Shown one piece after another: positions 28,126 through 37,987 of a DNA stretch of 64,000 nucleotides (positions within the stretch are counted from its first letter, which is position 1; every line of letters starts with the position of its first letter). Location: NCBI GenBank assembly GCA_050696075.1, contig JBOGUF010000142.1, positions 208,508 through 272,507 on the forward strand, in the 5' to 3' direction. The position numbers were made by a program, and so were the translations under genes. The notes under the pieces are model-generated. The model had not been told where the DNA came from, did not search any database, and saw only the letters and a list, made by a program, of their open reading frames with translations. This stretch comes from JBOGUF01 sp050696075. GTDB taxonomy: Bacteria > Chloroflexota > Chloroflexia > Thermomicrobiales > UBA6265.

Positions 28126-29595
28126 CTATGACTCGCGAAGCGCCTCCTTGAGCAGTCGGCGCACGGCATCTGGCCGCGCCCGCCCGCCCGTTCTCCGGAT
28201 CGTTTCGCCGATGAGCCGTCCGATTGCCGCTTGTTTCCCGCTCTTGTAGTCGTCCACGGCCCGCGGGAAGGCGGCGAGTGTGTCAGCGACCGCCATCTGC
28301 AACTCCGCGTCGTCGTCGAGAGACAGAAGATTCAAGCGCGCGGCGGCCGCTCGCGGCATCTCAGCGTCCTGAATCCGCGGTAGTAATTCCTTTGCCGCCC
28401 GACCCGTCAGCTCTCCGGCTTCTAGCGCATCGACTAGATCGCGGAGCTGGGCCACGGAGAGTGGGAGTTGGTCGGCAGGCATTCCACGCTCTCGTTGGAG
28501 TCCAAAAAGGTCGTTGATGATCCAATTTGCCGTGGCGCGGGCTGTTGGTGGGGAAGGCTCGATGCCGACCGCTTCCTCGAAGTAATCGGCAATGCCCCGC
28601 TCGACGGTGAGCACCCGTGCATCCGCATGACTTAGCGCGTAGATTTCGACGAAGCGATCGGTCCGCGCCGTCGGAAGTTCAGGCATCGACGCGCGGATCC
28701 GAGCAACCTCGGCCTCGTGTACGTTGAGCGGAGGAAGGTCCGGATCGGGAAAATACCGGTAATCGTGGGCTCGCTCCTTCGTCCGCTGGGAGACAGTGAC
28801 ACCGCGCGCCTCGACCCAACCGCGAGTTTCTTGCTCGACGTTGCCGTCCCGCATCAGCACGCCGCGTTGTCGTTCTTCCTCGTATCGAAGGGCCCGCTCG
28901 ACCGCTCGGAACGAGTTCATGTTCTTGATTTCGACCTTTGAACCGACCTGGCTTCCGTCGCGCGACCGGACCGAGACGTTGGCGTCACAGCGAAATGCGC
29001 CCTCCTCCATGTTGCCCGTCGATGCGCCGGTGTACCGCAGGATCTGGCGCAACGTGATCAAATAGTCGCGGGCTTCTTCGGGCGACCGCAGATCTGGCTC
29101 GCCGACGATCTCCATCAAGGGCACGCCCGATCGATTGAGGTCGACCAGACTAATCTCGCGCCCCCTCTCGTCGGACTGGTGCACCAGGCGCCCGGTGTCC
29201 TCCTCGATGTGGACCCGCGTGATTCCGCAATGTCGCTCCTGGCCGCCACTCTCGAAGCTCAGCGAGCCGTCGACGCAGAGCGGCAGGTCGTATTGTGAGA
29301 TCTGATAACCCTTGGGCAGGTCGGGGTAGACGTAGTTCTTGCGGTCGAGCTTGCAGAAGCCAGGGATGTGGCAGTTAAGGGCAAGGCCGGTGAGAATGAC
29401 AAATTCGATCGCTCGCCGGTTGATTACGGGCAGCGCACCAGGCAGGCCCGCGCAGACTGGACAGACATGGGTGTTTGGGGCCGCGTCGGCGTAGGCTGCC
29501 GAGCACCCGCAGTACATCTTGCCGCGGGTCAAGAGCTGGGCATGCACCTCCAAGCCGATGACGGTCTCGAACGTCGTCTCGGTCTGGACTGGCAC
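28126..29595 (-). CDS. gatB: Asp-tRNA(Asn)/Glu-tRNA(Gln) amidotransferase subunit B
   Basis: tRNA-binding and phosphorylating subunit of the GatCAB amidotransferase. Signatures: ETVIGLEVHAQL at the N-terminus, CPVCAGLPGALPVIN, LDRKNYVYPDLPKGYQISQYD, HIEEDTGRLVH, DLNRSGVPLMEIV, DANVSVR, and the C-terminal YqeY-like domain ending in a GETIRRTGGRARPDAVRRLL pattern. The only sensible start is the GTG at 29595 (489 aa), with GGGG about 7 bases upstream. The longer frame upstream lacks similarity. gatA and gatC are not in the window. A TATACT -10 box lies at 29661-29656 on this strand. Confidence 0.96.
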   Translation of the reverse strand: MPVQTETTFETVIGLEVHAQLLTRGKMYCGCSAAYADAAPNTHVCPVCAGLPGALPVINRRAIEFVILTGLALNCHIPGFCKLDRKNYVYPDLPKGYQISQYDLPLCVDGSLSFESGGQERHCGITRVHIEEDTGRLVHQSDERGREISLVDLNRSGVPLMEIVGEPDLRSPEEARDYLITLRQILRYTGASTGNMEEGAFRCDANVSVRSRDGSQVGSKVEIKNMNSFRAVERALRYEEERQRGVLMRDGNVEQETRGWVEARGVTVSQRTKERAHDYRYFPDPDLPPLNVHEAEVARIRASMPELPTARTDRFVEIYALSHADARVLTVERGIADYFEEAVGIEPSPPTARATANWIINDLFGLQRERGMPADQLPLSVAQLRDLVDALEAGELTGRAAKELLPRIQDAEMPRAAAARLNLLSLDDDAELQMAVADTLAAFPRAVDDYKSGKQAAIGRLIGETIRRTGGRARPDAVRRLLKEALRES

Positions 29596-29819
29596 CCCTA
29601 CTGCCCCTTTGCCTCGTCCGGTCGCGGCCCAATGTCGCCTCGTGAAAACCGGCCGAGTATACCACGGCAGCCGTGCTCTAACCGCGCGGATTAGGCGCGG
29701 GCATGCGTGAACCCTATGGTAAGATTGCCCAGGTCGCGAAAGGCGCAAACGTACTCACCACCGCGACACTCGACCGAACTCAATGAGCCCTTCCGGGCAA
29801 TGGAGACGAGCACCGCACG

Positions 29820-32252
29820 ATGGTGACGCGTACCGAAACCAAGTTGGTGACCGGCAAGATCAACGGCCTGGACGTGACCGTTCCCACCGGCACGACGATC
29901 CTCGAAGCCGCGCGCATGGCCGGGATCGAAGTTCCCAATCTTTGCTATCAACCGCTGCTTCGACCGTGGGGCTCCTGTCGGATATGCACCGTCCAAGTTC
30001 TCGGCAAGCGTGGCGGCCTCCTCGAGTCGTGCGCAACGCCGCTGGGCGAAGGTATGGAGGTCCTCACCCACTCCGACGAGTGCGTGCAGGCGCGACAATT
30101 CATCCTCCAAATGTACCTGATCGATCATGCCCTCGACTGCCCCACCTGCGACAAATCGGGCGAGTGCTACCTTCAGGACAATACTTACCTCCACAACGTC
30201 AACACCAACCCCTATCGCCGGCCGAAACTGGCGCAGCCCTACGTCCACCTGAGCGACTTCATCGACTACAAGTGGGATCGGTGCATTATGTGCACCCGGT
30301 GTACCCGCGTCTGCGACGAGATGGTGGGCGTCACTGCCATCGAAGCGACCGCCCGCGGTCTCGAAGCCAGCATCGGCGCCGGCTTCGGCCTGGACCTGAG
30401 TGAAACGACCTGCACGAATTGCGGTATGTGCATCGCCGTTTGCCCAGTGGGCGCGTTGACCGATCGTCATTTCGGCCATCACCCTTGGGAACTCGACACG
30501 ACCGAAACGATCTGCGGCTTCTGTGACGTCGGCTGCACACTCAACGTCGAGACGAACAAGGGCATAGTCCGGCGCGTCAGCCACCTCTGGGAGCGCGGCG
30601 TCAACCACGGCTACACCTGCGAACGCGGCAAGTGGGGTCACGAACAGGTTCAGCATCCCGAACGCGTCTTTTACCCACGAACTCGGGACGCCGGCGGCCA
30701 AACCTACGAGGTAGCATGGTCGGAAGCGATCGACACGGTGGCTGAAGAGCTGGCGCACTACCAGGGCGGCCAGTTCGCCGCGCTCGCCTCTCCCGACTCG
30801 ACCAATGAGGAGGTCTATTTCCTCCAACAGTTCGCCCGCGCCGTGATGCACAGCAACAATATCGACCGACGCCTGTCGCCGAATCAGGTCGCGGTCGAGC
30901 AGGCGGTACGCCAGTCTCTCGGACGAGACGTCGCCAACACGAACAACATGCAGGAACTCTTCACCGACGTGACGTGCGCCATGCTCGTCGGACCGAACAT
31001 CGGCAAGACCGAACCGGTCGCCTCCTACTGGTTCTATCACGCGCGCCACTACCGTGAAGCAAAGATGGTGGTGATTAGCCATGAGGAGTATCCTCTCTGC
31101 CGACGTGGCGACCTCTGGCTCCGCCCGAATCCAGGCACGACGGCGACGCTCCTCAATGGCATTGCCCGACAAATCGTCGATTTGGGCTTGGCCGCGGAGG
31201 GCGCAAGCCGCGATGCGACATTCAAGGAATGGACGGCGTCGCTATCGTTGTTCGATCTCGCGTCGGTCAGCCAACGGACCGGCGTGCCCGAGGACGACGT
31301 CAAGAACGCGGCCATCCTCTTCGCGACTGGGGGCATGGGAGCCGGAAGCGAGCGACCGGACCGCGGATACCCGCCTTCGCTTATCTACCAGACGTCCGCG
31401 CATCAAGGCCAGACGGGTCAGTTGACCGACGATGGTGATCCGGCGGCGATCGCTATCGCGTGTAACAACCTCGCGTTCTTGACCGATAACTTCGGCCGCG
31501 CCGGCGGCGGCGTCGCCTCGCCCCGCGGTCCGGCGAACTATCAAGGCGCGACTGACATGGGCGCGCATCCGCACTACCTGCCAGGTGGCTTCGACGTCGA
31601 GGACCCCACTGCCCGCGGCGTCTTCGAGGCTGCCTGGCTCGATCGCTGGGCGGAACAGGCCAAGACGAGCAACGGGTTTTTGCCAGTGCGCGCGCTTCCG
31701 GCGACGCGAGGCATTGGCAACGACGGACTCGTTGAGGCGATTACGCGCGGCGAGATTAGGGCGATGTACATCGAGGGCACAATCAACGGCCGGTTTGTCG
31801 ACATTGATCCACGCTTGACCGACGCGCTGAAGCAATTGGAGTTTCTGGTCGTCGCCGATTCGTTCGACTCACCACTCGCTCTGATTGCGCACGTCGTCTT
31901 GCCCAAAGCAATGAGTCTCGAGACGGACGGCACTTTCACGAACTTCGACCGTACAGTTCAACGCGTGCGCGCCGCGACCCCGCCGATGGGTGAGGCAAAA
32001 TCGGGCGTCAACGTGATCTCGCTCCTTTCCCAGCGAATGGGATACGGTCTCGCCCAGATGCACCCTGCCCAGGTCATGGCCGAGATTTCCCGACTGGTCC
32101 CAGACTACGGCGGCGTCAGCTACGCCCGGCTCGAACGAAGCGGGCTAAGCGTTCCCGTCGCCGGTTTCATGGATCCGGGCACTCCGATATTGACCAAATC
32201 GGCTGACGGCCTGTCAACGCTCCAACCCAGCCTTGTTTCAATCGCCGGCTAA
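29820..32252 (+). CDS. nuoG: NuoG-like / formate-dehydrogenase-like molybdopterin-fold iron-sulfur protein
   Basis: Large peripheral redox subunit (810 aa). Cluster ligands in order: [2Fe-2S] C42, C53, C56, C71; His-Cys cluster H103, C107, C110, C116; two ferredoxin clusters at C155-C165 and C198-C208; and an FDH-type [4Fe-4S] site C232, C235, C239, C267. A molybdopterin-oxidoreductase fold follows, including FDH-like NYQGATDMGAHP. Where FDH has its Cys or Sec metal ligand, this protein reads NNIDRRLSPNQVAVEQ with neither. It is followed 18 bp later by nuoI. I favour complex I subunit G, or a related NADH-linked module, over active formate dehydrogenase. Confidence 0.8.
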   Translation: MVTRTETKLVTGKINGLDVTVPTGTTILEAARMAGIEVPNLCYQPLLRPWGSCRICTVQVLGKRGGLLESCATPLGEGMEVLTHSDECVQARQFILQMYLIDHALDCPTCDKSGECYLQDNTYLHNVNTNPYRRPKLAQPYVHLSDFIDYKWDRCIMCTRCTRVCDEMVGVTAIEATARGLEASIGAGFGLDLSETTCTNCGMCIAVCPVGALTDRHFGHHPWELDTTETICGFCDVGCTLNVETNKGIVRRVSHLWERGVNHGYTCERGKWGHEQVQHPERVFYPRTRDAGGQTYEVAWSEAIDTVAEELAHYQGGQFAALASPDSTNEEVYFLQQFARAVMHSNNIDRRLSPNQVAVEQAVRQSLGRDVANTNNMQELFTDVTCAMLVGPNIGKTEPVASYWFYHARHYREAKMVVISHEEYPLCRRGDLWLRPNPGTTATLLNGIARQIVDLGLAAEGASRDATFKEWTASLSLFDLASVSQRTGVPEDDVKNAAILFATGGMGAGSERPDRGYPPSLIYQTSAHQGQTGQLTDDGDPAAIAIACNNLAFLTDNFGRAGGGVASPRGPANYQGATDMGAHPHYLPGGFDVEDPTARGVFEAAWLDRWAEQAKTSNGFLPVRALPATRGIGNDGLVEAITRGEIRAMYIEGTINGRFVDIDPRLTDALKQLEFLVVADSFDSPLALIAHVVLPKAMSLETDGTFTNFDRTVQRVRAATPPMGEAKSGVNVISLLSQRMGYGLAQMHPAQVMAEISRLVPDYGGVSYARLERSGLSVPVAGFMDPGTPILTKSADGLSTLQPSLVSIAG

Positions 32253-32270
32253 TGCCGAAAGGCAGGATCG

Positions 32271-32747
32271 ATGTTCGACGAGATCAAAGGATTTGCGGTT
32301 ACGTTCAAGCGGCTCTTCAAGCCGACGATCACCATCCAGTACCCTGACGAAAAACGCCCGATGGCCGAGCGCTTCCGGGGATTGCCCGCATTGCGCTCCG
32401 ATCCTGAAACCGGCGAAGCGCTCTGCGTGGCGTGCGGACTGTGCGCGCGCATTTGCCCGACCTCCTGCTTGGAGATGCAGGTTGTTCCGTCGGAGGAGGG
32501 CGATCGTGAACTCGGCGAGTTCATTCTGCGCTCGGGCCGCTGCATGTTCTGCGGTCTTTGCGCTCAGGTCTGCCCCGTCGATGCGATCACGATGAGCAGC
32601 GAGTACGAACTCTCCGTCCTCGATCGAGACGGGCTCGTCTATACCAAGATCGAACTCGCGACCATCGGCTCGCAAGCGCCGATCTGGTGGGAAGCCGGCT
32701 CCGGTCCGCAATACGCTGCCGGCACCAACCTCTATCCGAATCGCTAA
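32271..32747 (+). CDS. nuoI: NADH-quinone oxidoreductase subunit I (two [4Fe-4S] ferredoxin)
   Basis: 158-residue electron carrier linking the peripheral arm of complex I to quinone. N-terminal FKRLFKPTITIQYP and FRGLPALRSDPETGEALCVACGLC are typical NuoI. Two cluster motifs, CVACGLCARICP and CMFCGLCAQVCP, bind clusters N6a and N6b. The Tyr-Leu-rich C-terminal tail is normal. It lies 18 bp after the NuoG-like gene, clearly one operon. Membrane subunits and NuoE/F are not here. Confidence 0.92.
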   Translation: MFDEIKGFAVTFKRLFKPTITIQYPDEKRPMAERFRGLPALRSDPETGEALCVACGLCARICPTSCLEMQVVPSEEGDRELGEFILRSGRCMFCGLCAQVCPVDAITMSSEYELSVLDRDGLVYTKIELATIGSQAPIWWEAGSGPQYAAGTNLYPNR

Positions 32748-32870
32748 TCCAACGATCGAATCGGACGCAACGCGCGGCGCCTTCATTAGGCAGTGCTGTG
32801 TGCTACGTTTCGCTGATCTTGGATAATGGTGCCGTACCGTCTTCGCGAACGACTGAAGAGGGGGAGCATC

Positions 32871-34313
32871 ATGGGCAAAACTCAGCCGATCTACCTTGCC
32901 GGACGCTGGGTCGAATCTGATCGTTCGCTTGTTGTCGCTAATCCGTACAACGGCGAAACGGTTGGAACAACCTTCCTTGCCTCACGCGATCAACTAGAAG
33001 AAGCGATCGTTGCGGCGGAGTCCGTCTTTCCCCAGCTCGCGGCGACGCCGACCTACGATCGCGTCAAAGTGCTGCATGCATTCGCGACCAAGCTTCGCGA
33101 GCGCCGCGATGACGTTGCCCGTCTGATTGCGCTCGAAGCGGGCAAACCAATCAAGGAAGCTGAGGTCGAAGCGGATCGCGGCATCTTCACCGTGGAAACC
33201 GCGGCCGAGGAAGCCAAGCGGATCGAAGGCGACGTCATGCCGCTCGATTTGCTACCCTCCTCCAAGGGTCGCTTCGGCATTGTCCGGCGTTTCCCTATCG
33301 GACCGATCGCCGGTATCTCGCCCTTCAACTTCCCGCTCAATCTGGCGCTGCACAAGGTCGCGCCGGCGTTGGCATCAGGCAATCCGATCGTGCTCAAGCC
33401 ACCCAGCAAGGATCCGCTCACCATGTTGCTCGTCGCCCAAATACTGGACGAGATCGGGGCGCCGCCCGGAGCGGTCAGCGTCTTACCCATGGATCGAGAG
33501 ACTGGAGACGCGATGGTCGCCGACGACCGCTTCAAGCTCCTGTCTTTCACCGGATCGCCCGACGTCGGTTGGGACATGAAACGGCGGGCAGGCATGAAGC
33601 GCGTGGTCCTCGAGTTGGGAGGCAACGCGGGCGTGGTCGTGGACGACGATGCCGACATTGCCTTTGCGGCCCAGCGCGTGCGTGTCGGCGCCTTCGCGTA
33701 CGCCGGGCAAGTCTGCATCTCGGTCCAGCGCGTCTTCGTCCACGAAGCCCACTATGAACGGTTCAAAGAATTGCTCATCGCCGAAACCGAGAAGATGAAG
33801 CTCGGCGACCCGCTCGATCGGAACACCGACCTCGGCCCGATGATCGACGACAGGGCCGCCCAACGAAGCCAGCAGTGGATCGAAGCAGCCGTGAAACAAG
33901 GCGCGCGGGTGCTGACCGGCGGCAAGGCCGACGGACGCTTCTTCCAGCCGACGATCATCGAGAACGCGCCCAAGGACGCGTTCGTCTGCTCCCGCGAAGC
34001 GTTCGCCCCGCTCGTGACCCTCTTCAAGATTGGCAGCTTCAAGGAGGGCGTCGACGCGCTGAACGATTCAGTCTACGGACTGCAAGCGGGCATCTTCAGC
34101 AACCGCCTCGAGCACGCACTGTACGCCTTTGAACATGTCGAGACAGGCGCGGTCATCATGAACGACGTGCCGACTTATCGCATCGATCATATGCCCTACG
34201 GTGGCGTCAAAGCGTCCGGTCTCAGCCGCGAAGGGCTGCGCTACGCCATCGAGGACATGACCGAGATGCGCCTGCTTGTCGTCAACCGCTTGGAGAGCCA
34301 GGCGGTCTCCTGA
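32871..34313 (+). CDS. NAD(P)-dependent aldehyde dehydrogenase
   Basis: ALDH superfamily enzyme (480 aa). Cofactor-binding FPIGPIAGISPFNFPLN and LLSFTGSPDVGWDMKRRAG, general base in LELGGNAGVVV (Glu), and catalytic Cys in YAGQVCISVQRVFVH are present, with the C-terminal PYGGVKASGLSREG. It resembles lactaldehyde or non-phosphorylating glyceraldehyde-3-phosphate dehydrogenases more than betaine-aldehyde types, but the substrate is not settled. GGGGGAG lies 6 bases before the ATG at 32871. It is single, convergent with nfo (5-bp gap). Confidence 0.92.
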   Translation: MGKTQPIYLAGRWVESDRSLVVANPYNGETVGTTFLASRDQLEEAIVAAESVFPQLAATPTYDRVKVLHAFATKLRERRDDVARLIALEAGKPIKEAEVEADRGIFTVETAAEEAKRIEGDVMPLDLLPSSKGRFGIVRRFPIGPIAGISPFNFPLNLALHKVAPALASGNPIVLKPPSKDPLTMLLVAQILDEIGAPPGAVSVLPMDRETGDAMVADDRFKLLSFTGSPDVGWDMKRRAGMKRVVLELGGNAGVVVDDDADIAFAAQRVRVGAFAYAGQVCISVQRVFVHEAHYERFKELLIAETEKMKLGDPLDRNTDLGPMIDDRAAQRSQQWIEAAVKQGARVLTGGKADGRFFQPTIIENAPKDAFVCSREAFAPLVTLFKIGSFKEGVDALNDSVYGLQAGIFSNRLEHALYAFEHVETGAVIMNDVPTYRIDHMPYGGVKASGLSREGLRYAIEDMTEMRLLVVNRLESQAVS

Positions 34314-34318
34314 ACGCG

Positions 34319-35185
34319 CTACGCCGATGCCGCAATCTCCCGCACCAATGACCGCAATGTCGCGAGGTTGCGCCTGTCCTCCTCGTCAGTGTCGCCTTTC
34401 GGCGTCTCCAGGATGCCGGGCAGCCCGGCCAATCGTGGATCGTTCACCAGCAGTTCGAATGCGCTCAGTCCGAGCTCACCTTCGCCGATATGCGCGTGAC
34501 GATCGACGCGGCTCCCCAGACCTTTCTTCGAGTCATTGAGGTGGATCACCTTGATCTGATCAAGTCCGATGACTTCGTCGAACGCCTGCATCGTCGCATT
34601 GTATGTCTCCAGATCGCGAAGGTCGTACCCGGCGGCGAAGACGTGGCAGGTGTCAAAGCAAACTGCCGCGCGTCGTTTGTCCTCGACGAGCGCCAGAATG
34701 CCGGCGATCTCTTCGAACCTTCGACCCAGAGCCGTCCCTTGCCCGGCCGTCGTCTCGAGCAGCAAGACTGCCCCACCGTCAGGACGCTCAGCGTGAATGC
34801 GATTGATCGCCTTGGCAACCCGCCGCATACCGACCTCTTCACCGCTACCCATGTGCCCGCCTGGGTGCGACACCAGGTATGGCACGCCGAGTTGATCGCA
34901 TCGGTCGAGCTCCTCCATCAATGCCAGGCGCGACTTCTCCCACAGCTCATCCGCCGGAGACGCGACGTTGATAAGGTACGAATCGTGGGCGACGAGGTGC
35001 ATGATCCCGGTGGCTACTCGTTGCGCCTGAAACCGTTCGATAACCGCGGGGTCGAGCGGTTTCGCGCGCCATTGGCTGGCGTTCTTGGTAAAGAGCTGAC
35101 ACGACGCTATCCCCAGTGCCGCCGCGCGCGTCAACGCGAGATCACAGCCGCCGGCGATCGACATATGCGATCCGAACACAAGCAT
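34319..35185 (-). CDS. nfo: Endonuclease IV (AP endonuclease Nfo)
   Basis: Zinc TIM-barrel AP endonuclease of base excision repair (288 aa). Motifs: FGSHMSIAGG, CQLFTKNASQWRAK, HDSYLINVASP, LVSHPGGHMGSG, VLLLETTAGQG, CFDTCHVFAAGYDLR, HLNDSKKGLGSRVDRHAHIGEGELG, and the last metal ligand in LETPKGD. The ATG at 35185 has AAGGAG 11 bases upstream; a GTG at 35197 is the alternative. TATAGT at 35276-35271 may be its -10 box. Confidence 0.96.
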   Translation of the reverse strand: MLVFGSHMSIAGGCDLALTRAAALGIASCQLFTKNASQWRAKPLDPAVIERFQAQRVATGIMHLVAHDSYLINVASPADELWEKSRLALMEELDRCDQLGVPYLVSHPGGHMGSGEEVGMRRVAKAINRIHAERPDGGAVLLLETTAGQGTALGRRFEEIAGILALVEDKRRAAVCFDTCHVFAAGYDLRDLETYNATMQAFDEVIGLDQIKVIHLNDSKKGLGSRVDRHAHIGEGELGLSAFELLVNDPRLAGLPGILETPKGDTDEEDRRNLATLRSLVREIAASA

Positions 35186-35379
35186 GTGCGTACTCACTCC
35201 TTCGTTCAGGTGCGCGCCGCGGCACCCAACACAAAATCCAACGCCGTGGAAACAACGCTATGCCGTCACAACTATATCAGGCGTCCGTACACTGCAACCG
35301 GAGACACGGACGCGGACTGATAAGGAAAGCCCGGTCGCTATGGTAGAATCCGCCGACTCATGCGTCATGCGCCGTTGAT

Positions 35380-36207
35380 TTGGTCAGGGATCGGATCGCA
35401 AGGAGCGTGAACAGCGCGGAACAATCGGTGGTCGGTCCCCATCCTCTGCCGTCGCTCTCGCTCGTTATCCCGGCATACAACGAATCAGCCGTCATCCACG
35501 GTACGCTGACGGATGCCTGGTCCTATCTCTCAAGGGAGTCATACGATTTCGAGCTCATTCTCGTCGACGACGGGAGCAACGACCCCACGCGCGCGATCGC
35601 GAAAGCGTTTGCGGCGACGCACGACCGCGTCTCGGTAGTGTCCATTCCCCACGGCGGCAAGGCGGCGGCGCTTCGCGCCGGCATGTCGATGGCAACCGGT
35701 GATCTCATCGCCTTCACCGACGCCGACCTGGCCACGCCACTCCACTACCTCGCTACGTTTCGCGCGGCGATCGGGAACGGCGCCGGAGTCGTGATCGGCT
35801 CGCGCGAGGGAGCCGGCGCGCGGAGAATTGGTGAGCCACTTTACCGGCACGTCATGGGCCGTGCCTTCAACATGCTGGTGCGCCTTTTGGTCCTTCCCGG
35901 CGTACAGGACACGCAGTGCGGTTTCAAACTCTTCACGCGCTCTGCACTCGACGCCGTGCTTGACGGAGCGCGGCTCTACGCCACCGCCGGCGAGCGGGTA
36001 ACTGGCGCGCGAGTAACCGCATTTGACGTCGAGCTTCTGGTCGTCGTGCGCCGGCGCGGTTTTCCGATCCATTCTGTGCCGGTCGTCTGGACCTACGGTC
36101 CGCGGAGCAAGGTCAATCCCGTCAGGGACACCTGGTTCAACCTTCGTGACGTCGTTCGCATTAAGCTGAACGATCTATCGGGGCAGTACGACCGCGAACG
36201 CGATTGA
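35380..36207 (+). CDS. Family 2 glycosyltransferase (dolichyl-phosphate-glucose/mannose synthase type)
   Basis: GT-A enzyme of 275 aa transferring a sugar from a nucleotide donor, probably to a polyprenyl phosphate. It has LSLVIPAYNESAVI, ELILVDDGSNDPT, GGKAAALRAGMSMATGD, FTDADLATP (DxD metal site), and the ALG5-like QDTQCGFKLFTRSAL. No membrane helices, so cytosolic or peripheral. The start is uncertain: TTG 35380 gives 275 residues and GTG 35407 gives 266. TAGAAT at 35344-35349 is a possible -10. It converges on mutL with 10 bp between. Confidence 0.88.
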   Translation: MVRDRIARSVNSAEQSVVGPHPLPSLSLVIPAYNESAVIHGTLTDAWSYLSRESYDFELILVDDGSNDPTRAIAKAFAATHDRVSVVSIPHGGKAAALRAGMSMATGDLIAFTDADLATPLHYLATFRAAIGNGAGVVIGSREGAGARRIGEPLYRHVMGRAFNMLVRLLVLPGVQDTQCGFKLFTRSALDAVLDGARLYATAGERVTGARVTAFDVELLVVVRRRGFPIHSVPVVWTYGPRSKVNPVRDTWFNLRDVVRIKLNDLSGQYDRERD

Positions 36208-36217
36208 TGCGACCGTT

Positions 36218-37942
36218 CTAGCGTCGGGCGAACTGCCGCTCGAGTTCGTTCTGGGTGAGATGCAGCATCGTCGGCCGCCCGTGACCGCAAGCGCGCGGTT
36301 GCGAGGTGCGCTCCAGTTCCGAAACGAGTTCGCGCATCTCGGCAAGTGACAGCGACTGACCGGCGCGTATCGACGTGTGACAAGCGGCGCTGATCGCCAC
36401 CGCGTCCAGCCAGCTCTCACCGGACCCGCCGTCCGCCAACTCTTGGAGGATAAGGAGCAGCCGCTCGGCGACGTCGACGTTGGTCACGACGGCCGGAACG
36501 GTCCGGACAACGACCGAACCGTCGCCGAACGGCTCGATCTCGAAACCAATCCGCGTCAACTCTGCGCGCGAGCGCTCGAACGCGGCCTGCTGCTCGGGCG
36601 TGAGATCGACGACCAACGGATCGAGGAGCGGTTGCCGATCCATCCCATTGCGGTCCATCTGGCCCAGAATCTTCTCGTACATCACCCGCTCATGGGCCGC
36701 GTGCTGGTCGATGAGGTACATCCCCTCTGGCCCCTCGGCAATAATGAACGTGGCCGCGACCTGCCCCAGAACCCGCAGCATGGGCACGCTCCGTCGTCCC
36801 GCTTCTATCAGACCACTACCTGGTTCGTCGTCTGCCGGGTGCGGAAGCTCGGCGCCGAACCGTGGTTGTTGCCACCTCGGCGATTGGTCAGGGCCGCTCG
36901 GAGACGACGGGCGGAACGACACCGCGGGCAGATCGTCTCTCGGCGATTTAGCCAGCGCCATATGCGTTGCGCGTTGGACCGCGCGACAGGCCGCCCGTTC
37001 GTCGACAAACTTGACCTCAGCCTTGGTCGGATGGACGTTGACGTCGACGGCCGCGGGATCGACCTCAATTCGCACGACCGCCACTGGGTGCCGGCTCACC
37101 ATCAACACGCTGTGGTAGGCCTCCTCGAGGGCGTACGACAACGACCGGTGCTGAATCCATCGTCCATTCACGAAGAAGACAAGGTCCTGTCGATGCGACC
37201 GGGTGATAGAAGGCGCGGCCACCCAACCTGTGACTGCCACGCCAGGCACGGCGGCCGCTTCGTCAAGTGGTTCCAGCACGAGCGCGGCACGGCTGACGTC
37301 ACGACCGAATACGCCCGTGGCTGCACCGACTTGGTCGCCTGCGCCATCAGTGCCGAATACCCGCCGCCCGTCGCTCGTCAGCGAGAACTGAACCCGTGGA
37401 TAGGCTGCGGCATAAGCGCCAACGATGCGCCCGATATAGGCGGCCTCTGTCGAGGGTTGTCGAAGGAATTTGCGTCTGGCCGGTACGTTCCCGAAGAGGT
37501 CCCTGACGGTCACAGTCGTGCCCACTGACGCTCCAGTGGTGCGTGACGGCTCCACTTCGCCATAAGACACGGTTAGGACCGCACCCGATGCCTCTCCAGC
37601 GACTTTTGACCGAATAGTCAAGTGGGAAACTGCAGCGATACTGGGCAGCGCCTCACCGCGGAAACCGAGCGTGTCTAACACGTGTAGGTCGTCGAAACTC
37701 CCTAACTTGGACGTGGCATGACGCTGCACAGCCATCGCGAGTTCACCGGGATCGATGCCGCAACCATCGTCGGCAACCTCGATCAGATCACTCCCTCCGC
37801 CGCGGATCTCGATCAGTATCCGCGTCGCCCCCGCGTCAAGCGCATTCTCGAGCAGTTCTTTCGCGACCGACGCTGGACGCTCGACGACCTCTCCGGCCGC
37901 GATCTTCCCGATCGTCTTCTCGTTGAGCAACCTGATCGTCAT
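36218..37942 (-). CDS. mutL: DNA mismatch repair protein MutL
   Basis: GHKL ATPase that couples mismatch recognition to strand incision (574 aa). N-terminal: IAAGEVVERPASVAKELLENALDAGA, DDGCGI, TLGFRGEALPSI and GTTVTVRDLFGNVPARRKF. The C-terminal dimerisation domain keeps the endonuclease motif DQHAAHERVMYE and the zinc-site motifs ACHTSI and CGHGRP. It should therefore be a nicking MutL, as in organisms lacking MutH. Third gene of the leftward valS-mpg-mutL operon, 45 bp after mpg. mutS is not in the window. Confidence 0.96.
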   Translation of the reverse strand: MTIRLLNEKTIGKIAAGEVVERPASVAKELLENALDAGATRILIEIRGGGSDLIEVADDGCGIDPGELAMAVQRHATSKLGSFDDLHVLDTLGFRGEALPSIAAVSHLTIRSKVAGEASGAVLTVSYGEVEPSRTTGASVGTTVTVRDLFGNVPARRKFLRQPSTEAAYIGRIVGAYAAAYPRVQFSLTSDGRRVFGTDGAGDQVGAATGVFGRDVSRAALVLEPLDEAAAVPGVAVTGWVAAPSITRSHRQDLVFFVNGRWIQHRSLSYALEEAYHSVLMVSRHPVAVVRIEVDPAAVDVNVHPTKAEVKFVDERAACRAVQRATHMALAKSPRDDLPAVSFRPSSPSGPDQSPRWQQPRFGAELPHPADDEPGSGLIEAGRRSVPMLRVLGQVAATFIIAEGPEGMYLIDQHAAHERVMYEKILGQMDRNGMDRQPLLDPLVVDLTPEQQAAFERSRAELTRIGFEIEPFGDGSVVVRTVPAVVTNVDVAERLLLILQELADGGSGESWLDAVAISAACHTSIRAGQSLSLAEMRELVSELERTSQPRACGHGRPTMLHLTQNELERQFARR

Positions 37943-37987
37943 GGGCCGTTCGCGGTACCTCTTTCATCCGCCTCCTACGCGCGCATG

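Noticed and set aside
29691..31172. 493-codon antisense frame inside the NuoG-like gene
   Set aside because: Fully overlapped by a gene with clear cofactor motifs; composition is that of a shadow frame.
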